Shown here: positions 26,492 to 35,113 of the stretch, piece by piece
How positions within the stretch are numbered: position 1 is the first letter of the stretch
Layout: the number at the start of each line of letters is the position of its first letter
Assembly (NCBI RefSeq): GCF_015689335.1
Contig: NZ_CP065053.1
Span: forward strand, 3,472,001-3,536,000
Length of the DNA: 64,000 bases
Source of the DNA: Massilia antarctica
GTDB taxonomy: Bacteria; Pseudomonadota; Gammaproteobacteria; Burkholderiales; Burkholderiaceae_D
Direction: 5' to 3'
Notes under the pieces: model-generated
The model's database searches: none
What the model was told of the DNA's origin: nothing
The model's input: only the letters and a program-made list of their open reading frames with translations
Translations under genes and position numbers: made by a program

Positions 26492-28777
26492 TCAACTGGC
26501 ATGCTGGCGCCTCCCCGCCTTCGCTTGCTGGCGTGTGTCGGTGCAGTGGATCGCCTTTTCCAGTTCGACGCTCTCGCCGCGCATCTGCAAAAAACGGCCG
26601 ATCGCGCTGTCCAGCCCCGGTAGCAGGATGCCGCGCTCGGTGTGCAGCGCGCTGTAGGCCGGGCGCGCGGCGATGTAGCGGCAAGCGGCGCTGGACTGCG
26701 CTTCGAGCCGGCTAGTGTCCACCCCGGCCTGGCGGGCCGCCATGCTGGCCAGGTCGACCCAGGTGAGCGCATGGCCGTTGGTCAGGTGCCATATCCCGCG
26801 TTCCTTGTCGATGAGCAGATCAAGGCAGGCGTGGACCAGGTCGGGCACGTAGGTCGGCGTGACCGTGATGTCGGCGGCGGCGGCGAACGGGGCGCCGCTT
26901 TCGAGGCTGGACAAGGCCTGGGTCAGGAAGTTGTAGCTGTCCCAGGGGCCGAAAAAGGAACTGGTGCGCACCACCAGCGCCGCCGGATGCAGGTCGAGCA
27001 CGGTGCGCTCGGCGGCGGCCTTGCTTTTGCCATAAACATTGATCGGCGCGACGGTGTCGCTTTCCACATACGGACACTGCTGGCGTCCGTCGAACACCAG
27101 GTCGCTGGAAAAGGTGGTCAGGTGCACGTGGTGGCGGGCGCAGGCGGCCGCCAGGACCGCCGGGCCGGCGACGTTGTCGCGAAAGCAGCGCGCCACATCG
27201 TTTTCGGCCTCATCGACCCGCACGTAGCCGCTGGCGTTGATGACGGCCCAGGGATGGTAGCGCTGCATGGCTTGTTCCACGGAGACCGGGTCGGCAATGT
27301 CCATCTCCTGGCGGCTGAGCAGGCGGTAGGCCAGGTTGCGGCGCGCGCAGATGCGGGCGAAGGCGCGCCCCAAGGTGCCGGTGGCGCCGGTGATCAGGAT
27401 CGGCGCGCAGGCCGTGCCGACCAGGCCGTGGCCGTCCGCCGTAATGGAGGTGGGCGCTTCGGGCGTGGCCACGGGCGGGCACAGGCAGCGCCCGGCGCGC
27501 CGCCACCAGCCCTGGCCGCGCAGCACGGGGTGCGAGGGCGCCTGGCCGCTGCCCAGTTCGCGCATCATGGCCGCCAGCGCGGTGGGGCGCGGGAGCGGCG
27601 AGCGCACGTCGAACGGCCCCGGCTCGTAGTAGCCGCGCCATTGCGTGAGCAGGCTGTTCCAGTCGAATGAGCCGAGCAGCGCCCACACGGTGACCGCGCG
27701 CAAGTCGATGCCGTTGCGCCGGGCTTGCTGTCCCGCTTCCCACACTTCGAGCAGCCAGCGCAACTGGTCTTCGCGGTTGGCGTCGATGTGCGCTTCGGTG
27801 ACCGCCAGCGGGATGCGGTAGCGGTCCCAGACCTCTTGCAGCAGCGGGCCGATGCCGGGTGTGGGCGTGGCCAGGACGCGCGCCGTTTCGATATCGGCGC
27901 AGGGCAGGCCGTCGGCGTGGCCGCGGAAGTGCGCCGGGTAGCGCTCGGGCCGGTGGTCGAGCCAGCGTTCGCTGGTCACGTAATAGTTGACGCCGATGAG
28001 GTCGGGCGGACAGGGATTGTCACGGAACCAGAGCAACTCCGCCGGCTGGGCCCCGTGATCCGTCAGGTAGCCCCACAAGGGGTGCGCCTGGCCGACCTTG
28101 CCGCAGAGTAAGTCCCAGGCCAGCCAGCGCCGTTCGTTGTAGAAGGCGGCGCAGCGGGCCATGTCTTGTGTGCTGTAGGTTTTGCCCAGGTCGTCGGTCT
28201 GTACCAGGCGCGCGCGTGGATTGATCCGCCGGATCGCGCGCATGGCCAGCACGGTGGCGCGGCACTGGATCAGCAGCGCCCGCAGGAAGCTGCGGTCATC
28301 GCGCCCATGCGGATACCACAGGCCGTACAAGCCGCTGAAGCGCGCGGTGGTCAAGGGCTCGTTGACGGGAGTGTAGGCGTCGATCCAAGGGTAGCGCGCG
28401 GCCACGGCGCCGGCATACTCCGCCAGCCGGGTCGCGAAGGCCGGATCGGTCAGGCAGGTGTCGCGCGGGCCGCTGCCGTGGTGGACCAGCCCGGCAATGA
28501 CGCCGATGCCGGCATCGCGCAAGGCACCAAGGCGCGCATCGGCCCAGGACCAGTCGGCGCCGGCCAGGCCGCTTGGCGCCATCCGCTCCCACAGCAGCGG
28601 GTAGCGGATGGCGCTGATTCCCAGTGAACGGAAGCGCGCCACGTCGTCGGCGCGGCCGTGATGGCCATTTTTTTCCATCTGGCTGAAGTAGTCGTCTCCC
28701 ACCCGATTGACCGTACATTCGAGCCCGCCCCAGAGGGCAAGCGGCTGGTGTGCTGCGTCGCTGTCGATTGATGGCAT
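26492..28777 (-). CDS. Fusion of GH1-like glycosidase and RmlD-like sugar reductase
   Basis: This is a 761-residue two-domain protein. Residues 10-405 resemble family 1 glycosyl hydrolases: acid/base Glu140 in YTPVNEPLTT and candidate nucleophile Glu328 in LAVTEAHID. After a linker, residues 458-740 are an SDR of the dTDP-4-dehydrorhamnose reductase type with GATGTLG at 464-470, TFSSDLVFDG and a YGKSK catalytic segment. It has no signal peptide. The combination suggests sugar-nucleotide or polysaccharide metabolism, but the substrate is unknown. The frame is continuous, so this is a real fusion unless there is an assembly error. Confidence 0.9.
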   Translation of the reverse strand: MPSIDSDAAHQPLALWGGLECTVNRVGDDYFSQMEKNGHHGRADDVARFRSLGISAIRYPLLWERMAPSGLAGADWSWADARLGALRDAGIGVIAGLVHHGSGPRDTCLTDPAFATRLAEYAGAVAARYPWIDAYTPVNEPLTTARFSGLYGLWYPHGRDDRSFLRALLIQCRATVLAMRAIRRINPRARLVQTDDLGKTYSTQDMARCAAFYNERRWLAWDLLCGKVGQAHPLWGYLTDHGAQPAELLWFRDNPCPPDLIGVNYYVTSERWLDHRPERYPAHFRGHADGLPCADIETARVLATPTPGIGPLLQEVWDRYRIPLAVTEAHIDANREDQLRWLLEVWEAGQQARRNGIDLRAVTVWALLGSFDWNSLLTQWRGYYEPGPFDVRSPLPRPTALAAMMRELGSGQAPSHPVLRGQGWWRRAGRCLCPPVATPEAPTSITADGHGLVGTACAPILITGATGTLGRAFARICARRNLAYRLLSRQEMDIADPVSVEQAMQRYHPWAVINASGYVRVDEAENDVARCFRDNVAGPAVLAAACARHHVHLTTFSSDLVFDGRQQCPYVESDTVAPINVYGKSKAAAERTVLDLHPAALVVRTSSFFGPWDSYNFLTQALSSLESGAPFAAAADITVTPTYVPDLVHACLDLLIDKERGIWHLTNGHALTWVDLASMAARQAGVDTSRLEAQSSAACRYIAARPAYSALHTERGILLPGLDSAIGRFLQMRGESVELEKAIHCTDTRQQAKAGRRQHAS

Positions 28778-29005
28778 AAGATTATTTATAACATTTAAAC
28801 AATTTTATAAATTAGATACCGCGCAGCGCGGAAAAGTTCAGTTTGTTGTGTGACGTTTGCATATCGATGGCAAAAAACAACGAAAAATTGCTGGCAAACA
28901 GGAAATTTTTGTTTACTGTGTACAAAGATGATATGGATCAATGATATGATCCGCTATCAATTGCGTAACAATACTTTCATTTTAGTAATCATTTTTAGGA
29001 TTTAC

Positions 29006-29653
29006 ATGAAATCAACAGTACTCCTGGGCGGTTTGTTCGCCGCCGCCATGTTCGCCAGCGGCGCAGCGCGCGCCGAGCTCGTGGTCAACGGCAGCTTTGA
29101 AGTCAACAAGACCGCCAGTTCATGGCAGAATTTCAATGCCATTACCGGCTGGAAGTCCAGCAACGGCATTTTTGAAATCCAAAAGGGCGCCAAGCAAGGC
29201 GGCGCCGCCGGTTTCAATCCGTACGCTGCCAATGGCCGCCAGTACCTGGAACTGAACAGCACCGGCCTGAGCACGGTATGGCAGATGATCGACACCTCGG
29301 TCGCCGGCACCTACTCGGTCTCGTTCGCTTACTCGGGCCGTCCGGACACCGCCGGCCACGCCAACAGCGCGATGAATGTGTACTGGGGCGACACCAAGCT
29401 GAACGATTCGCTGCTGATGGGCGGCACCAGCGGCCAGTGGAACCTGTTCAGCATCACCGACCTGGTCGCCACCAGCCCGCTGACCAAGCTGCGTTTTGAA
29501 TCGGTCGGCCCGACCTCGTCGCCAACCTACGGTTCCTACCTCGACGCCGTGTCGGTCGACGTGACCCCGGTTCCTGAGCCGGAAACCTACGCCCTGTTCC
29601 TGATGGGCCTGGCAATCCTCGGCGCTACCGTTCGCCGCAACAAGAAAGCCTGA
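29006..29653 (+). CDS. PEP-CTERM sorted exoprotein
   Basis: This 215-residue secreted protein has a signal peptide (MKSTVLLGGLFAAAMFASGA, then ARA), a beta-rich domain starting ELVVNGSFE (a DUF642/carbohydrate-binding-like opening), and a C-terminal sorting tail. The tail is PVPEPETYALFLMGL followed by RRNKK, the PEP-CTERM signal recognised by exosortase. The ATG at 29006 has AGGA 5 bases upstream. The 228-bp region upstream is AT-rich and probably carries promoters for this gene and the divergent fusion gene. No exosortase gene is in the window. Confidence 0.93.
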   Translation: MKSTVLLGGLFAAAMFASGAARAELVVNGSFEVNKTASSWQNFNAITGWKSSNGIFEIQKGAKQGGAAGFNPYAANGRQYLELNSTGLSTVWQMIDTSVAGTYSVSFAYSGRPDTAGHANSAMNVYWGDTKLNDSLLMGGTSGQWNLFSITDLVATSPLTKLRFESVGPTSSPTYGSYLDAVSVDVTPVPEPETYALFLMGLAILGATVRRNKKA

Positions 29654-29692
29654 GTTTCCCCGCCACGCCGGTCCTGAACCGGCGTCGCATCC

Positions 29693-29749
29693 CGGGGCCA
29701 AACATTGCCCAACCGAGGTCTGACCCCGGTTGAGCAATGTTTGGCCCCG
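29693..29749. terminator. Long near-perfect inverted repeat after the PEP-CTERM gene
   Basis: Arms 29693-29715 and 29727-29749 (23 nt, starting CGGGGCCAAACATTG) pair with one mismatch around an 11-nt loop containing TCTGACC, followed by TTTGTCG. An 8-bp hairpin (29665-29685) precedes it. It may terminate transcription between the PEP-CTERM gene and ycaO, or be a mobile-type repeat. Confidence 0.6.
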
Positions 29750-29842
29750 TTTGTCGTCGCTTGTCGTTTTTGTTGCTGTATGATGCGTACCCAATTCCTC
29801 CCCCCGCCGTCCGCAGTGCCCCCCACCTAGCAGAGAATTCGC

Positions 29843-31549
29843 ATGAACACCTTCATTCCAGGCAAAGACGCCGCCCTCGAATCGACCATCGACACCATGC
29901 AGGCCAAGCTGGCCGCGCGTGGCTTTATTCTGAACGAGTCGTCGTTGCTGCATGAGGTCGACGGCATCTGGTCGACCCATATGAAGGATAACGATTGTCC
30001 GATGCTGTTTTCCAACGGTAAGGGCGCGACCGAGCTGGCCGCGCGCGCCAGCGCCTACGGCGAATTTTTCGAGCGCCTCGGCACGCATTATTTCTGGACC
30101 CACTTTCACCTCGGCGAAACGCGCGCCAACCGGCCTTTCGTGCATTATCAGCAGGAACGCTGGTTCAAGCCGGGCCCGGACGGCGCCTGGCCAAGCGAGA
30201 TGCTCAATCCGGAATTGCACGCTTTCTATAACCCGGACAGCGAGATCGATGCCGAGGTGCTGGTCGACTTGAATTCGGGTAACGTGGAACGCGGCATTTG
30301 CGCGCTGCCGTACAAGCGCCTGCGCGACGATAGCGAAACCTTTATCCCGGTCAATATCATCGGCAATCTGTATGTCAGCAATGGCATGGCGGCGGGCAAT
30401 ACGATGATGGAGGCGCGCAGCCAGGCTTTGTCGGAAATTTTCGAGCGCCAGATCAAGTACCGCATCATCAGCGAAGGCCTGTGCCTGCCGGAAGTGCCGG
30501 ACGAGGTCATTGCGCGCTTTCCGAACATCAAGGCCGGCATCGATGGCTTGCGCCGCGCCGGTTTCGGCATCCTGGTCAAGGATGCTTCGCTCGGCGGCAA
30601 GTATCCGGTGATGAATGTAACCCTGGTGCATCCGAAAGACCAGGGCGTGTTCTCCAGCTACGGCGCGCACCCGCGCTTTGAAATCGCGCTGGAACGGGCG
30701 ATGACCGAACTGCTGCAGGGCCGCGCCCTCGATTCGCTGGAAGGCTTCCCTGAGCCGGGCTTCGACATGAGCGAGATCAACGCCGTGGCCAACCTGGAAA
30801 TCCATTTTGTCGATTCGAGCGGCGTGATCAGCTGGAATTTCATGGGCGATATCCCGGATTTCCCCTTCGCCGACTGGAATTTCAGCACCACCACGGAAGA
30901 AGACTACCACTGGCTGGTTGCATGCCTGCATGGCGAAGGCAAGGATATCTACGTGGCCGATTTCAGCGAGCAGGGCGCGTACAGCTGCCGCATCCTGGTG
31001 CCGGGTTTCTCGGAAATCTATCCGGTGGAAGACCTGGAATGGGAAAACAATAGCATCGGTAACCTGATCCGCCCGCAACTGGTGCGCCTGGATGCGCTCA
31101 GCGAGGAAGAGTGCGCGGCCTTGCTGGAAGACTTGCGGACCATGAACGTCAACGATGAGCGTCCGCTGTGGGAAATCCTGGGTCTGGCGATTCCGCTCGG
31201 CACGCCGTGGAAGCAGCTGCGCATCGGCGAACTGAAAACCCTGCTGGCGCTGGCTGTTGGCGACGAAGACGGCATCCTCGAAGGCTGCGACTGGATTCAT
31301 CACTTCAAGGACCTGGCGCCGGACCGCCGCCTGGTGTATCGCTGCATCGAAAGCATGCTCAACGTGGAAGATGTGGAAAACTATCGCCGCTCGATGGCCT
31401 TGCTGTACGGCGAAGAGACGGTGCGCCAGGCCGAGGCCTTGCTCGACCGCAGCGAGCGCTTCTTCGGGCTGGAAACGCTCGGCACCGACATGCAGGGCAG
31501 CGCCATGCACCAGACCTTGCTGGCCGCCTACGACAAGCTGTTCGCGTAA
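29843..31549 (+). CDS. ycaO: YcaO-domain protein, E. coli YcaO orthologue
   Basis: This 568-residue protein aligns along its length with E. coli YcaO as I remember it: FIPGKDAALE, FSNGKGATELAARASAYGEF, FERLGTHYF, IIGNLYVSNGMAAGNT, YGAHPRFEIALERAMTELLQ and GELKTLLALA. It carries the YcaO ATP-binding Glu/Gln motifs and a C-terminal TPR-like part. In E. coli the protein is linked to RimO-dependent beta-methylthiolation of ribosomal protein S12. It is not a RiPP cyclodehydratase by context, since no E1-like partner or precursor is adjacent. A strong terminator follows. Confidence 0.95.
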   Translation: MNTFIPGKDAALESTIDTMQAKLAARGFILNESSLLHEVDGIWSTHMKDNDCPMLFSNGKGATELAARASAYGEFFERLGTHYFWTHFHLGETRANRPFVHYQQERWFKPGPDGAWPSEMLNPELHAFYNPDSEIDAEVLVDLNSGNVERGICALPYKRLRDDSETFIPVNIIGNLYVSNGMAAGNTMMEARSQALSEIFERQIKYRIISEGLCLPEVPDEVIARFPNIKAGIDGLRRAGFGILVKDASLGGKYPVMNVTLVHPKDQGVFSSYGAHPRFEIALERAMTELLQGRALDSLEGFPEPGFDMSEINAVANLEIHFVDSSGVISWNFMGDIPDFPFADWNFSTTTEEDYHWLVACLHGEGKDIYVADFSEQGAYSCRILVPGFSEIYPVEDLEWENNSIGNLIRPQLVRLDALSEEECAALLEDLRTMNVNDERPLWEILGLAIPLGTPWKQLRIGELKTLLALAVGDEDGILEGCDWIHHFKDLAPDRRLVYRCIESMLNVEDVENYRRSMALLYGEETVRQAEALLDRSERFFGLETLGTDMQGSAMHQTLLAAYDKLFA

Positions 31550-31564
31550 GCGTCCGGCGCGAAT

Positions 31565-31605
31565 AAAAAACGCCGCCGGCTTGAGTGCCCGGCGGCGTTT
31601 TTTTT
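31565..31605. terminator. Bidirectional rho-independent terminator
   Basis: The stem ACGCCGCCGG/CCGGCGGCGT has A6 on the left and T8 on the right, so it serves both ycaO (+) and the convergent DUF3597 gene (-). Confidence 0.92.
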
Positions 31606-31645
31606 CGTCCCGTGTGCGGCGCGACCGCAGTCGCGCCAGCGCGGA

Positions 31646-32062
31646 TCAGTCCTTCAGGTCGGCCGGCACCTTGCCGCCATTGGCCGCCAGCTTGTTCATG
31701 ACCTGGCGGTGCAGCCAGATATTCATCGACGCCGAATCGCTGGTGTCGCCGGTGTAGTCGAGCTCGCTCGCCAGTTCCTTGCGCGATTGCAGGCTGCTGT
31801 CCAGGTTCAGCAGCTTGAGCAGGTCGACGATCGAGGTGCGCCAGTTCAGGGTCTGGCTCTGCGGCATGCCGCTGAGGATGGCTTCGACGTCAACCTGTTC
31901 CATCGGCGCGCTTGGCGGCGGGGCCGAGGCCTGGGTTGGCGCGGCTGGCGCTACGCCGGCCGATTGCATCGATGCCGGCGGTGCGGCCTGGGTCGCGCCT
32001 GGCTGCACGGCTGGGTGCGACGAGGGGAAGATTTTGTGGAAAATATTGCTGAGAATGCCCAT
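31646..32062 (-). CDS. DUF3597 protein
   Basis: This 138-residue protein has a short N-terminal helix (MGILSNIFHKIF), an Ala/Pro-rich linker (about 15-52), and the DUF3597 domain (VDVEAILSGM, LNWRTSIVDLLKLLNLDSSL, RKELASELDYTGD, SASMNIWLHRQVM, KVPADL). The fold resembles peptidoglycan-binding helices and the family is widespread in Burkholderiales, with no proven role. It is followed downstream by the shared terminator. Confidence 0.92.
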   Translation of the reverse strand: MGILSNIFHKIFPSSHPAVQPGATQAAPPASMQSAGVAPAAPTQASAPPPSAPMEQVDVEAILSGMPQSQTLNWRTSIVDLLKLLNLDSSLQSRKELASELDYTGDTSDSASMNIWLHRQVMNKLAANGGKVPADLKD

Positions 32063-32102
32063 GTGTAACCTCTTTTTGGTGAAGAACTGTATCTGAAATT
32101 GC

Positions 32103-32621
32103 CTAGTGTCTCATGCCTTCAGCCACGCGGCCGAGCACGATGGCCAGTGCGGCCCCGCCGATGGTCTTGACCAGGGTCGGATGCTCGGCGTAAAAATCGC
32201 CCATGCGGTCGACGATGCTCGGATTGTTGCGTTCGGCGTGTTCCGCGATTTGCTGGACTTGCGCCGGCGTGAGCTGGGCCGCCTGGTCTGGCGTAATCGC
32301 GGCCGGAGTGTCGCCGCCGCGGAACAGGTTGCCGAGGGCGCCGCCCGCGATCGAGCTGAGCAGGCCGGGGCCGACGTTGCTGATCAGCTGGTTGAGCATG
32401 CCGGCGCGCTGGTTGGCGTCGCTATGGCTGAACAGTTGGCCGACCATTTGCGGGAATGGCGGGGTCTGGTCGGACCGCAACGCTTCCGACACGCCCTGGG
32501 CCATCGTGCCACGCGGCGCGTTCTGCGCCACCTGGTCGAAGTCGTCGAGTGCGCGCGCGCCATTGTTGTTGGCCGCGCCGCCCAGGTATTGCTGTAGTAG
32601 ATTGCCTAAATCGAAAGCCAT
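32103..32621 (-). CDS. Uncharacterised protein, Gly/Asn/Gln-rich, C-terminal hydrophobic segment
   Basis: This 172-residue protein starts MAFDLGNLLQQYLGGAANNN. The middle contains MLNQLISNVGPGLLSSIAGG and PAAITPDQAAQLTPAQVQQI (repeated helix caps), and the end has one hydrophobic stretch (TIGGAALAIVLGRVAEG). It resembles conserved hypothetical proteins of Oxalobacteraceae, function unknown. It lies 41 bases upstream of the DUF3597 gene on the same strand, so the two may form a unit. Confidence 0.75.
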   Translation of the reverse strand: MAFDLGNLLQQYLGGAANNNGARALDDFDQVAQNAPRGTMAQGVSEALRSDQTPPFPQMVGQLFSHSDANQRAGMLNQLISNVGPGLLSSIAGGALGNLFRGGDTPAAITPDQAAQLTPAQVQQIAEHAERNNPSIVDRMGDFYAEHPTLVKTIGGAALAIVLGRVAEGMRH

Positions 32622-32834
32622 ACGCCCTCCACGTGGATTGGAAAAGCCCCGCTGCGCTGGTTTGCCCGAGGCCGATGCCGGAGCTTAGGCTGCGGCGGGC
32701 TTGCCATCTGTACGCCAGCGCACCATGGTGTCGTTAAAGCTGATAATAAAGCAATTTTCCTCGATTCAGCGGAAATGATTGCGCGGCGCTCCGGCGCGCT
32801 CTAAGCTGGCGGCTTTTTACTGACGGCCACCCTG

Positions 32835-33185
32835 ATGCCTTACCTGTCGATCCTGATGTTTGCCGCCGTGTTCACGGGCGCCGTGCTGGCCTGGCATATT
32901 CCGCTGTGGGTGGGTGTGCTGTACGTGGTGGCAAGCTGCGCCTGCTTTGCTCTGTACGCGATGGATAAGGCGGCCGCGCGCGCCGGCAGCTACCGCACCC
33001 CCGAACGCAGCTTGCTGCTGCTCGGCCTTGCCTGCGGCTGGCCGGGCGCCGTGCTGGCGCAGCAGTGGCTGCGGCACAAATCGTCAAAGCGGCCGTTTCA
33101 AGTCGCGTTCTGGAGCACGGTGCTGTGCAATGTCGCTGTCTTTGTTTACCTCGCTTCGCCGCTGTCCTTGATTCGCATGCCATAA
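32835..33185 (+). CDS. DUF1294 membrane protein
   Basis: This 116-residue protein has three or four TM segments. The DUF1294 signature is visible: FALYAMDKAAAR, YRTPERSLLLLGLACGWPGA, and the LRHKSSKRPFQVAFW loop. Other family members carry an N-terminal cold-shock domain, which is absent here. Function unknown. It is a single gene; the 213-bp upstream gap (32622-32834) shows nothing else. Confidence 0.88.
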   Translation: MPYLSILMFAAVFTGAVLAWHIPLWVGVLYVVASCACFALYAMDKAAARAGSYRTPERSLLLLGLACGWPGAVLAQQWLRHKSSKRPFQVAFWSTVLCNVAVFVYLASPLSLIRMP

Positions 33186-33232
33186 AGGCGCCGTGCGCAG
33201 CCGCAGCGTAGAGCGATCCGCCCGGCGCGGCC

Positions 33233-33895
33233 TTAAAACGGGATGACTCGCGCCGCCAGACGCTGCGCGCCGTGCTGCTCGACATGGCGAATCCGGTCTT
33301 GGGCGGCCTGCGGCTGCTCGTCCGGCGTGCCGTTGCCGAATGGCGGAGCAGGGTAGTATTCGATGCCGAGCTGGATGGTGCGGGCCAGTGTCTCGCCGCC
33401 CAGCAGGGAGGCGAGGAACAGGCCGGCATCGATACTGGCCGACACCCCCGCGCCGGTGATCAGCTTGCCATCGCGCTGGTAGCGTTCGGTGCCGACCAGG
33501 GCGCCGTAAGCGGCGACGTGCGCGCGCGCGAACCAGTTGGTCGTGACTTTCTTGCCCTTGAGCAGACCGGCGGCGCCCAGGATTTCGGCGCCGTTGCAGA
33601 TGCTGACCGTCCACGCCGTGGTCGGATGGAGGCGCCGCACGCAGGCCATCAGCGCGGCGTTGCCGAGTGCGCCGGCGACGCCGGGGCCGCCCGGCACGTA
33701 CAGGATATCGGTCGTATCCAGCTGGTCGAAGGTCCGGTAGGCGGCCATGCCGAGACGGCCGGTATCGCTGGCGACCAGCCCGATCCGATCAGAAACGAAC
33801 TCGACCTCCATGCCAGGAACATTCGCCAGCACTTCATAGCCGCCCACGATATCCAGCGCGGTAAAGCCATCGAACAATACAATCGTCAATCGCAT
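33233..33895 (-). CDS. DJ-1/PfpI family protein
   Basis: This 220-residue class I glutamine-amidotransferase-like protein has a nucleophile elbow at SICNGAEILGAAGLL (Cys) and YVPGGPG near the oxyanion region. It is close to isonitrile hydratase/ThiJ-like proteins. The ATG at 33895 has a strong AAGGAGA. It is divergent from a GlxA-type regulator that carries the same fold, so this gene is a probable target. Substrate unknown. Confidence 0.9.
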   Translation of the reverse strand: MRLTIVLFDGFTALDIVGGYEVLANVPGMEVEFVSDRIGLVASDTGRLGMAAYRTFDQLDTTDILYVPGGPGVAGALGNAALMACVRRLHPTTAWTVSICNGAEILGAAGLLKGKKVTTNWFARAHVAAYGALVGTERYQRDGKLITGAGVSASIDAGLFLASLLGGETLARTIQLGIEYYPAPPFGNGTPDEQPQAAQDRIRHVEQHGAQRLAARVIPF

Positions 33896-33986
33896 GATTT
33901 TCTCCTTGAAGTGATGGGCCATTGTCGGCGTGCGCACCGGCATGGAGAAGAGGCGATATTGCCCTTTTTAATGGCATACTCGCCAT

Positions 33987-35000
33987 ATGAAGACGAAACG
34001 CATCGCCATCCTGGCGTACTCCGGCTGCATGGGAATGGAAGTGTTTGGCCTGTGCGATACCTTGCTGTTGGCAAATCGGATCGCTGCGGCGGTCGACGGC
34101 GCCGGGCCGCCCTTGTTCGACGTCATCGTCACCAGTCTCGGCGGGGGCAATGTGACGGCCGCCGGCGGCATTCCGATCGGCACGCGCAAACCGGTCGCGC
34201 GGCCCGATTTGCTGGTGGTGCCGGGCATGGAACTGTCCGGCCGAGATGCCTGCACCGCGCCGATGAGCGCGTTCGCCCCCGAGATCGCTTATCTGGCCAA
34301 GGCGTTCGCCCGGGGCACGCCGGTGGCCGCCGTGTGCGTCGGCGCCTTCCTGCTGGGCGATGCCGGCGTGCTGGACGGGCGCCGTGCCACCACCTCGTGG
34401 CTGTTCGCGCCCGACCTCGCGCGCCGTTTTCCGGCGGCCATGGTCGAGCCGGCGGCCATGCTGGTCGAGGATGGCGGCGTGACCACCACCGGCTCGTTCA
34501 GCGCCACTTTCGATCTGGCGATGCATCTGGTGAGGCAGAGTGCGAGCGCCAGGGTGCTGCGGGCTGTCGCGCGCATGGGTTTGCTGGACGATCGACGCAC
34601 CAGTCAGGCGCCCTTCGTTGATACGCGCATGCTGTCCCAGGCAGCCGACACGTTCGCCGCCAAGGTGCACGCTTGGCTGGGTCAGCGGCTGGCCGAGCCG
34701 TACAACCTCAAGCAGGTGGCGGCGGCTTTTCATGTCAGCGACCGCACCTTGCTCAGGAGGGTGAAGCAAGAGACGGGGCAAACGCCACTGGCCTATTTGC
34801 AGCAGGCGCGCATCGGCAAGGCCAAGGTGCTGCTGGAATCGACCTCGCTGAGCGTGGCGCAGGTGACGGAACGGGTGGGTTACACGGATGTCGCGACCTT
34901 TGGCGCCCTGTTCAAGCGCAATGTAGGGCAGTCGCCAGCCGAGTATAGACGCAGGTTCAGAACGATTGGACAGGTAGGTATGGACAAGCGGCCTGCCTGA
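33987..35000 (+). CDS. GlxA-family transcriptional regulator (DJ-1 fold + AraC HTH)
   Basis: This 337-residue protein has an N-terminal DJ-1/PfpI domain (residues 1-195; AVCVGAFLLGDAGVLDGR elbow) and a C-terminal AraC HTH (YNLKQVAAAFHVSDRTLLRR, SVAQVTERVGYTDVATFGAL, FKRNVGQSPAEYRRRF). The domain architecture is that of GlxA/ArgR/GbdR regulators. The 91-bp divergent spacer with the DJ-1 gene is the likely operator region. The ligand is unknown. Confidence 0.93.
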   Translation: MKTKRIAILAYSGCMGMEVFGLCDTLLLANRIAAAVDGAGPPLFDVIVTSLGGGNVTAAGGIPIGTRKPVARPDLLVVPGMELSGRDACTAPMSAFAPEIAYLAKAFARGTPVAAVCVGAFLLGDAGVLDGRRATTSWLFAPDLARRFPAAMVEPAAMLVEDGGVTTTGSFSATFDLAMHLVRQSASARVLRAVARMGLLDDRRTSQAPFVDTRMLSQAADTFAAKVHAWLGQRLAEPYNLKQVAAAFHVSDRTLLRRVKQETGQTPLAYLQQARIGKAKVLLESTSLSVAQVTERVGYTDVATFGALFKRNVGQSPAEYRRRFRTIGQVGMDKRPA

Positions 35001-35113
35001 TTGAATCGTTGGATCAGGCGATGAGCAAGCTAAAGGCTTATCGGTCGATACTTGTGATGCGACGCAAATGGAAACGAGACTTAATTGAACTGCTGACGTC
35101 TTTCAAGTGGCGT

